NCBI GenBank assembly: GCA_032690845.1 | Contig: CM064432.1 | Span: forward strand, 60,944,071-61,008,070 | Reading direction: 5' to 3' | DNA: 64,000 bases | From: Eleusine coracana subsp. coracana | Lineage: Eukaryota; Streptophyta; Magnoliopsida; Poales; Poaceae | Part shown: in pieces, positions 56,071 through 64,000 of the stretch | Numbering within the stretch: position 1 is the stretch's first letter | Layout of the letters: each line of letters begins with the position of its first letter | Notes under the pieces: model-generated | The model's database searches: none | What the model saw: only the letters and a program-made list of their open reading frames with translations | Told to the model about the DNA's origin: nothing | Program-made: the position numbers and the translations under genes

Positions 56071-58399
56071 CTAATGGTTGAAGGCAGTGCAGACTTTCCT
56101 GATCTCTCCTTGGTACCCGGTCTTCACCCCTAACCTTCCCAGCCTAATCATGGCGTCGACAAAGGCATCGAAGAAGGCCTTCTGGCTATTAGCAAAGCTC
56201 TTCACGATCTCCTGCGTCGCCAGGTCGGTGTACAGCACCTGGTCGGAGGTGAAGAGGCCCAAGCCATTGACGAGGTTGGCGTAGTAGAGGTTGTCGAAGG
56301 TGATGGGGCTGACCGGGTCCATGTTGACGGCAATGGTGGGGGGAACGTTGCGCGGACACGCCTCCTTGAGCTGGTCGGCATAGTCCGGGTTGTATGTCGG
56401 GTCCGTGAGTGTGCTGCCGCTGTAGCTGTAGAGCCGACTGGTGAAGCGGGTGCAGTGGGCAAAGCCGACGGTGTGGGCGCCAGAGAGCGCCACCAGGTCG
56501 GTCAAGGACAGGTTGTGCTTCTGGAACATGGCGGCGAGCTCCTTGACGTGCATGTGCTCGTCGGGCAGGTTGCCCTTGACGTCGCGGGCCCTAGAGACGA
56601 GGCCATCAAGCCGGCCGAGCTCGACGCGCCAGTAGGGGCCGGATGCCTGCAATCGATATGATTCAGGTTGTTTTCATTTTGCAGGAAAGCCGAAGGAACG
56701 ATCATAAATGGTGCGGTTGTGCTTGCTTACCAGGTAGACGACGTCTCTGGTGGCGAGCGCCATGATGTCGGCGCAGGAGACAACGCCGGGGCACGCGTTC
56801 TCGACGGCAGTCTTGACCCGGTTGATGGTGTCGAAGCCGTCGCCGGCGAGGGACATGTTGTCGGACGCGTCCTTCTCGGCGTCATTGTTGGGGGATGCTA
56901 TCAAGACGGAGGCGTCACAACCCTGTGATTGGAGCGAGGCAAAGATTAATCACAATTTTCACTGATGGTAGATGCAATGGAAAGAAATGGAAACACTTTG
57001 TGAGTAGTAAGCAGTCGAATCATAACAATGTACTGGTTGAATTGTAGTTTTGAAAACTTCATAGTTTTGTGACTTGTAATTCGATATGTATTGTAGAAAA
57101 ATATACTTCGGTATTCGTGGTGTTGGAGTCCTATAGAACTGGTGCTCGACCTGAATTCGCGCATCATCCAATGAAGGGTAGGTCAACCCGAGAGAGAAAA
57201 CGATTGGAATGAGACGCCAGCTGCTTGACTGCCAGAACGCCACTAAACAAAACCAGGCGCACAGCAAAGGCGTCGTCATTATATTCTCCCAAACATGGAA
57301 CTAGATGTCAAAAAAAAAAAAAACATGGAACTAGCTGTATCCACTACTCGGAGATGCTTATTCTAACAGAAACGATAAACTATCTGCAGTATGAGTTGCT
57401 GGTTGGTGATAAACAGCCAAACTTCTCCTTCCATACAAATTTTCACCAAATCTGTATCAAATTCGAAAAAGAACAAATTGTTCTCGGCAAGCGCGAGGGA
57501 TTACGTGCCTCCGACACGGCCGCAATTTGATAATCCGCGTAGTTGATGAAAAGTCGCGTTGGCACATGCGAGGCTCCCGCAACCGACGACCACGCGAGGC
57601 AATCGAGTTGTTCCCCAACTCGCACTAAACAATCCAGCTAATAGCCCCTGGCTTTCGGCACAGAGGAATCAGGTTTTCTATTGCTACCATCGGGTTATCT
57701 TTTTAGCGCTGGAGCAAGAGGAACACAAAGGCTGCAACGAACTGGGCAACAATAAGATGAGTAGCGCAATGTGCAGAGACAGCGCATGTTATCGGGCTGA
57801 AAAAGGCAGCTCGCAACTTGCAACTTTATGGTTCCCAATGACCAAATGGCTTCTTAAAGAAACAACTTTGGAGGAAAATGATTCCAAAACAGAGAAAGTG
57901 AGAAAACAGGGGACTAGATTGGTCAGAGAAAGTGGGAAACTCTACTGGTTCTCTACAAAAACGAATCAAATGCAGCTAAATCAGTTCAGTTCCTCAAGTG
58001 CATTGTTCATCCATGAGACCATGAGCAAGGATTGGTCTTTTGAAGGAAAAAAGAATCTATGAGCAAGGATTAAAGCAGGAATGAGCCATGAGTTTGGAAC
58101 ACGCAAAGAAGGAAAGGCAAGCTCGATCGCTCGATTGAGAACGAATGGTGAGGCAAGAGGAGCATTGTTTTTCTCACCCCAACCAAGCAGTCGTGGAAGA
58201 AGAGCCGGAGCGTCGCCGGGATGGTGACCACCGTCAGGTTGATCTTCCTGGAGACCTCGTAGCGCACGATGGACTCCAGATTGGGGCAGCTCGACGCGTA
58301 GTAGTCCGGCGACAGCGTCGCGTCGCCGGGCGACGGCATCGTGGACGCCAGGAGCGCCGCCGCCACCATTAGCAACAAGCATCTTCTCCGCCTGTCCAT
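56071..58399 (-). CDS. Class III secretory peroxidase (peroxidase 51-like)
   Basis: Three minus-strand exons, 58399-58178, 56922-56731 and 56646-56071, are all phase 0 and give 329 aa. A basic N-terminus and hydrophobic stretch (CLLLMVAAALLAS) form a signal peptide cleaved near Ala27, so it is secreted to the wall or apoplast. LRLFFHDC holds the distal Arg and His, and LSGAHTVGFAHC holds the haem-ligating proximal His. The eight conserved Cys are present, from SSCPN to EIRKVC. The enzyme oxidises phenolics with hydrogen peroxide, as in lignification or defence. The length and exon count are normal. Intron 1 is about 1.25 kb and contains a micro-insertion. Its 3' end was copied twice elsewhere in the window. 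Confidence 0.93.
57291..57334. repeat. Micro-insertion with A-run and 14-bp direct repeats
   Basis: AAACATGGAACTAG occurs at 57291-57304 and identically at 57321-57334. The 16-bp insert reads atgtc followed by A-run. It lies in intron 1 of the peroxidase gene. Confidence 0.75.
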
Positions 58400-58491
58400 G
58401 GCTGATTGTGGTGATGCAGGGGAGAGCCGAGGAGCAGGGGAGGAGGGGAGAACAGGGACGGATGCGGCGTGTAGCGGAATGGTCAGTGGAA

Positions 58492-58503
58492 AGGTTATAT
58501 AAC
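58492..58503 (-). promoter_or_regulatory. Candidate TATA box of the peroxidase gene
   Basis: GTTATATAACC lies about 95 bp upstream of the start codon at 58399. It is the only TATA-like word in the near upstream region. A T-run at about 58550-58567 lies further upstream. Confidence 0.5.
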
Positions 58504-58649
58504 GGTGCGACTGATGATTGCTGGGCATTTGCATTTGGCTGGCCAAACCTTTTTTTTTTTTTTTTTTGAGGGGGACTGATCCTAACTTAACAAGGTATCG
58601 AACCTGAACCGAAAAACTGTTTGCACAAGCTCCAGCTCTGACTCTCAAA

Positions 58650-61148
58650 ATAAACAGTCTCGTGATCTGAAATTCAACCTCATTTTGTGCTGCCTAGAGC
58701 TGTCAACCGTAGCTAAGGCCACCTCCGTTTTGCTCATGTATATGCATTGATTTCGAGGTTTAAGCTGACTTTACCATGACACGCTAAAAAGTCCATTAGC
58801 ATATACAGGTTATGAATTTCTTTTATTTCCATCAGATTACAGTTAAGACGAGAGTGATTTTGAAACCGTGTGGCGTGGGCGAGCACGCAAGTGCATCGTG
58901 ATGCTCACTAGCTACTCGGTAGTCCTATTCATAACCAGCTCGTCTCATCTGGAGGCAGGTCGCATTCGGGACCCAAAACTTGACCCCAGTTTCAGGCGCT
59001 CATCCCGGAATCGCCGCCCCCAACGAGCGCCAGATTTCACATCACATGTACCACCACAGTTTTGGCTGCTACTTGTGCGCAAATCCTCACGGGAAATCAG
59101 CATGTCATTTGTTTGGTGAAATCCTACAACCTGAAGCATGCTTCCAAGGCCATATCTCACGACCCGAATAAAATTGCGACGCACCGTATCATCTCTCATC
59201 AGACACTGACAAAAACTGTTATCATCATCCAATGCAGGTGTAACAAACCTGAAGCTCGTTCTGTACTATTATACTAGAACAAAGTGTGAATAGTGTCCAG
59301 GACATTGATACGTGGACCACAGGGATCGTCGTGTACCACGGACTCCCCCCGGCACCCATGATCCAACAAAGGTTGGCGCGAGATTCCCATGGAGAGCGAC
59401 GCCAATCACACCGGCCGGGCTCCGAAATGTGATCGCCAAACACACTCCTCTCTTGTACTCCGGATCCCTCGACGCGTCATCTACTCATCCCGGCCCTCAG
59501 TTTTTCTTTCTTTTTCCCCCTGTTTTGTGTGTCCGGAGCAGTTATACCAATCATTGTTTGGTGCCATGTGGTGCTACCCGAAGGGTCAATCTGATCGATC
59601 TTACCGCTAAACTACCAAGAACTCTAGCCAATAATCTTTTGTTTCAGAAAGAAAGAAAGAGGACAAGTAAGCAGTAGAACGCCCATAGCAAACAAATTAA
59701 AAAATGTGAGGCGAATAATGGAGCCCCACCACGCACATGGGTTCCAATTCCAACCGGTTCACAGCCCCTGAATTATTTCCGGCGACGAGGGCGCATCGTC
59801 TCGCGGAATTAGGATTATTAGCCACTAACCCCTGCACCGCATTATTCTAATGAATGACCTGTATGTATCTGTATGCAGTGCAGTTCTCGCAAGTTAAGGT
59901 TCAGGGGGTTGACTGTTGGAATTGTAACAGATCGCTGCGACTGCGAGGCAAAAACGAACGTGCGCGCATGCTGTCGTGTATGCAGCAGGATGCAGCGTGC
60001 ACGACATATATATAGATCTGGCGTGACCGATCGGAGGTCGCCCGCACGACGGCTTCTTTCTCCGTCGATCTTGACCGTGATCGTTCGCGTCCGTGCTCAA
60101 GCGAGTCGTCGTGTCGCCACGCGCTGAGATAGCTGTCGGTCAGTGGACGCGTTCCGAATCCTGACGGCGGCCACATCGTTCCAGAAAACCAACGCATTTT
60201 GGATCGGTGTTTCAGCACACGACGGTACTAGGATTTGATCATTTGATCAGCAGTGGCGTGGCGGCCAGGCACGGCTAGCTCATGACCAGCAGGGCAGCGG
60301 CAAATGGGGAACACGAGGATCTGTCCCCGATGGAATGGAATGCCTGTGACGCAAGGGCAAAGCTGAAGCAGCCAAGCAGCCAAGCAGGGGAGCAAAGCAA
60401 AAGGGAAATGCGTTAGTACTCCGAAAGAAAAGAGAGATGATGTGAGAGCCTAGGCGCGAGAAAGCACAGGCTCGCACTGTCACACACAACACAAGGGATG
60501 AGGTGCCTTTCTTTTCCCAGCGCAAGTAAAAAGTCTCATGTTCCAACTGCGAGCCCAAGTGATTTGTCTCAACTCTCAAATACTAGTAACATTTTTTTTT
60601 TTAGAAAATGGATAAACATCCTCTCAAGTGCTAACGTGTGAAGGTGAAGTTGGAAGGCTGGCAATGTTTGCTAGTCCAGCCAAACTGCCAATTCGTATGA
60701 GTGATACCATATTATAATAGAAAAAATGAACATTGATTTGCTTGGCGCACCACAATCATAGTCAAATCATTTCTTGTCTAATACTAGATTGTTTCGGTGA
60801 CAGTTTTGTCTACAACTGCAAGCAGCTGAATCCAACAGCAATGGAGCATCGGAAACCAGAATCTAGGAGCCACAACTCTTTTTTCGGAGTAGCAAAATAA
60901 AACTTGGATTGAATTATTGACTGGATCCGAATTGAGTTTACTATGATGAACCATTCCACTCATCATGCAACAGGAGAACATGAAAAATGTCTGAACTCTC
61001 GATCTACTATTTTTTTATGCGTGGTACAAAATAGACAAACAACTAGTTCATCAGAAGGACGAAGGAATAATCCACGGGATAGCATGAAACGGGCAAACTG
61101 GGCGAGACTAGTTATAAAACAAGTGCTGCTGCTAGCTTGAGTAATCCA
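58650..61148. other. Intergenic between peroxidase and lipid-transfer gene
   Basis: No gene was recognised across 2.5 kb. Open frames are short and lack domains. The last ~200 bp are probably the 3' UTR of the lipid-transfer gene. TA-rich atatatatagatctgg at about 60004 and a T-run at 60592 are the only notable tracts. Confidence 0.4.
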
Positions 61149-62416
61149 TCAGAAGATGGACGAGAACACCGCGGAGATCACGGCGGCCGCGATGCTGCCG
61201 CGGACCCCCGTCTGAAGCTTGAAGGCGCCGCTGCCGACTGTGCTGTCGCCCGCCGGGGTGTTAGTCGACGGAGTGACTGCAATGGAGGAAGAGTACAGGG
61301 GATTAGTAGCTGTTAATAAGGCACTTTATTTACTCTGTTCTAATTGGAATTTGTGATCATGTTTGCAAGCTTTGCATAGAGGACTCGGGAGTCGGGATAC
61401 TCACCCTTGGAGGCGTTGGCGAAGATAGCGTAGTCCGGGGAGCTCGGCGTCAGGTGCAGCAGGTCTAGCAGGAAACGACAGATCAAACGTCAGGAATCAG
61501 GATAGCATGAACAGCAAAATTGTTGATAGTTTTGTGAATTATGATCGGTTTTATGAGTAATATCAATCCAACAATCTGATATTCGGACATTTCCAATCAT
61601 CTGTAACAATCTGTAAGCTGGTATAAGCAAGCCCTCTGATTCAGTTTTACCACAGTTTTGAAAGTTGGGGGACAAACCAAATTTCATGCCGTATGAGCAT
61701 GGGCTGTTTTTTGGTTTCTAGTACTATTATAGAAGGGAACATGGGCTGTTTGTTTGCTAATAACTGAGTGGTCACGGAGATAAGATGAACCGGACCTCGG
61801 CCCAACCCAGCGGGGATGGCCCACTTGGCCATTATGAATTTATGATCGAGTTTACTCGCTTTCTACATTCAGACAATTGAATTGACGACCCTACTGTCGA
61901 TCCTGATCTCAAATACCCCCCCCCCCCCCCCCCAAAATTCTCTAGACTCGTTCAATTCATGCGAGAATCAATTTCTAGCTGCCCTTGGGAGAAAAAAAAA
62001 GACTACAGTTTTGAGCAGAAAGAAACAATTTCAGAACGGGATAGCAGCTACTACTAGCAAGAGTACTCACTGATGCAGAGCGTGACGTTGGCGTTGGCGA
62101 GCTTGCATGCGGCGGGCATGGCGAGGAGGCGGTCGAATCGCAGCCCGAGCGACTGCACCTCGTTGCGGCCGCTGTGCACCTGCTGGATGATGTAGCAGAG
62201 GCACTCGGGCCGCGACTTCTGCGTGGCCCCGGCGTCGGCGCAGCACGTCGACGAGGGCGTCCCGGCGTGCCCCGTCGCGTAGTCCATGCAGTCCGTCAGC
62301 TTCCCGAAGTCCCCCTGGCACTTGGTCTGCAGCGGGTTCGCCGCCGGCGGCGCCTGCGCCATTGACGACGACACGGCACACCACCAAGCCAGCGCCACCA
62401 GCCACTTCCTCGCCAT
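61149..62416 (-). CDS. GPI-anchored non-specific lipid-transfer protein (LTPG-like)
   Basis: Three minus-strand exons, 62416-62071, 61464-61405 and 61276-61149, join in phase 1 both times to give 177 aa. The signal peptide is MARKWLVALAWWCAVSSSMA. The eight-cysteine motif follows: C...C in KCQGDFGKLTDCMDY, CC in STCCADAG, CLC in PECLCYI, then AACKLANANVTLC. Exon 2 is LLHLTPSSPDYAIFANAS. Exon 3 gives a small-residue stretch (STNTPAGDSTVGSGAF) and a hydrophobic tail (SIAAAVISAVFSSIF), which is a GPI-attachment signal. Such proteins bind lipids at the outer plasma membrane and help export cuticular wax. Intact and of typical length. Confidence 0.93.
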
Positions 62417-62581
62417 TGCTCGCTCTTCTCTGTGTCTGCTTGATCTCTGGCCTTTTGGCTCGATCTGCTGGTTGGCTCGATCTGCTGGCTACCCAAACAA
62501 AGCTACTACTCTGGATCGTTTGGAGGATTTTTCTAGTAGAGAATGAAGAAGGGAAGTGTGAATGTGGCGTGGGTGGCCGGC

Positions 62582-62589
62582 GTTTATAG
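62582..62589 (-). promoter_or_regulatory. Candidate TATA box of the LTPG-like gene
   Basis: CTATAAAC on the minus strand lies about 170 bp upstream of the ATG at 62416, in an otherwise GC-rich stretch. It suits a start of transcription near 62555. Confidence 0.6.
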
Positions 62590-62599
62590 CCGAGGCGGC

Positions 62600-64000
62600 G
62601 CGGCGCGAGGGTGAGCAGCAGCGCATTGAAGCGAGGGCGGTGAGAGTTAGATGTTGCATTTAAGAGGGTGGCCCGCCCCGCCGAGAGCCAGGGTGTGTGC
62701 CTGTGCCTGTGCGGACTGTGGTTCCCTGTGGAGGAGTAACTTCTTCTTCCTCCTCTCAATTCTCACTCCGTGTCTGCGTCGCGTCTCTCGAGCTTGATAC
62801 GTGTCCCCGTCTCCAGCTTGACGGTTTGGAACCGCCGTTCGTTGCTCATGCCAATCGCGTTGTTTCCTCGCAAGCAAATCGCGGATTTTTGCTGTTCAGT
62901 TCAGGCCTTGCGGGCCGGCCTCGCCGTGGACTGCGCGTGTGCGGCCAGCAGCGGGGCCGTTCAGCACTGATGTGATGTGAATGTGATGCAGACGTGAAGC
63001 GCTCCCCTTCCCTTGAATGCGCAGGACCAGGGCGGTTCGACTCGCGCGAGAAACGGGCACGCTTTCCCGTGGCGGCCACTTCGGCGTGCGCGTGCGCATG
63101 GCGTCGTCGGCCCGCACGTCACGGCCGCCGGCCGTTGCAAGCCACGGGCATGATCATGGATGTTTGTCCACCCCTTACGACTCTGCTCAATTGATGTGGT
63201 ATTCCGCATCTGTTTCGTCGTTACCAGCAATATGCTTCGTTAAACATCATATAAGTCATACAGCCACAGCACTCGTACCGCATCGATTCCCTTATAGCTA
63301 GTTCATACGTTGCTTTCTACCAATTCATTGCGCTCATCTGTCGTCGAAGCTCGCTCGAACCACACAGCGATACAGCGCCTCAGCTGGTCCACCACGATAG
63401 AGGCCGCCGCCGTTCCTTCCACCGGGGGAGGAGCGTGTTCACTCCATGTTAATGACCTCTTTGCATCGTATCAGTAGTAGTAAGACGATGAACTTATGCC
63501 CATCAATAGCGATGACAAAACAAGTCGTCCCACCAGTCCGTTTCAATTATATGTAAATACCATACGCAGGCAATGATGGAAATACGGTCTCCTGTGCTGC
63601 CCAGTCCATTGTTGGTTGGTTGTTAGACGTTCATCAATAGGAGAGGCGAGACCAAATGTATTAACAGATCTCACATGTGGTTTGGTCCACGGCGCCATCT
63701 TCATCTGCCAGTTCTTCTCGGCCTCTTCAATTATCCCTTGCTTGTTCGGGAGACGCAGCTATTTATAGTTACAGCGCATACTGGGCCCAGAATTCTCATG
63801 ATTTCCGTTTCAAAAAAAAAAAAAGAACTCCCACAGTTTCAGAAATCAGACTGCTTCATAAATTTACCGCATCTAGTGTGTAGTACATCAGAGGTGTATG
63901 AAAGAGTTTCTATCGAACGAGCATTTCAGAGATGGAGTATATCCCATAAGATATTTTTTTTAACTCGTTAACACAATCAATACATACTTCAAGGATGACA
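62600..64000. other. Upstream region of the LTPG-like gene
   Basis: No gene was recognised. The first ~500 bp are GC-rich and may hold distal promoter sequence. A possible weak micro-insertion lies near 63790-63835 (an A13 run preceded by gtttc, with imperfect flanks agaattctc and agaactccc). The window ends without another exon in view. Confidence 0.4.

Noticed and set aside
58508..58578. T-run at 58550 as another micro-insertion
   Set aside because: Only a 7-bp flank (gactgat) repeats, and it is separated by an insert of nearly 60 bp, so it does not meet the pattern of the class.
61917..61934. Poly-C run as a functional motif
   Set aside because: It is a homopolymer of 17-18 C in the first intron of the LTPG-like gene (between exons 1 and 2), with no partner structure. 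It is more likely a simple repeat or a sequencing weak point.

Overview
This is a nuclear window from a flowering plant, almost certainly a grass (Poaceae). Evidence for this: genes with GC-rich 5' ends and GT-AG introns, Stowaway and Harbinger MITEs, Mutator-like elements with long terminal inverted repeats (TIRs), a SIRE/Maximus-type copia element, and a family of 'protease Do-like 14' relatives that is expanded in grasses. No rRNA, functional tRNA, CRISPR or bacterial operon is visible.

Layout. 1.3-5.7 kb: a three-exon nodulin-like/NFD4-like membrane transporter gene (+). 6.8-8.6 kb: an intronless TFIIB-related transcription factor gene, PTF2-like (+). 8.6-13.1 kb: its 3' spacer, a broken peroxidase 3' end, a decayed second PTF2-like copy, and a scrap resembling the transporter 3' UTR. 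13.6-33.0 kb: four minus-strand genes or gene remnants for trypsin-like (Deg/HtrA-like) proteins, five domains in total, none of which keeps a catalytic triad. They are interrupted by a deleted Mutator-like element (15.6-17.9 kb), MITEs and AT-rich spacer. 33.15-34.24 kb: a Pack-MULE candidate. 35.2-45.5 kb: a complete but mutated copia LTR retrotransposon (minus). 46.2-47.4 kb: a Stowaway MITE split by a Harbinger-type element. 48.0-51.35 kb: a Helitron candidate that carries a SINE. 51.6-54.4 kb: another copy of the PTF2-peroxidase spacer with a peroxidase scrap and a PTF2 scrap. 54.4-58.4 kb: spacer plus an intact class III peroxidase gene (minus). 61.1-62.4 kb: a GPI-anchored lipid-transfer protein gene (minus).

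How it fits together. The intact PTF2-like gene at 6.8 kb and the intact peroxidase gene at 56-58 kb look like the outer survivors of one convergent PTF2-to-peroxidase unit that was tandemly duplicated and degraded. About 38 kb holding the pseudoprotease cluster and most transposons now lies between the copies. A second window-wide signal is a set of at least eleven micro-insertions of 12-30 bp. Each carries an A/T homopolymer and is flanked by 10-17 bp direct repeats, as if they were extremely truncated poly(A) retroposons. Three have a paralogous 'empty site' inside this same window.
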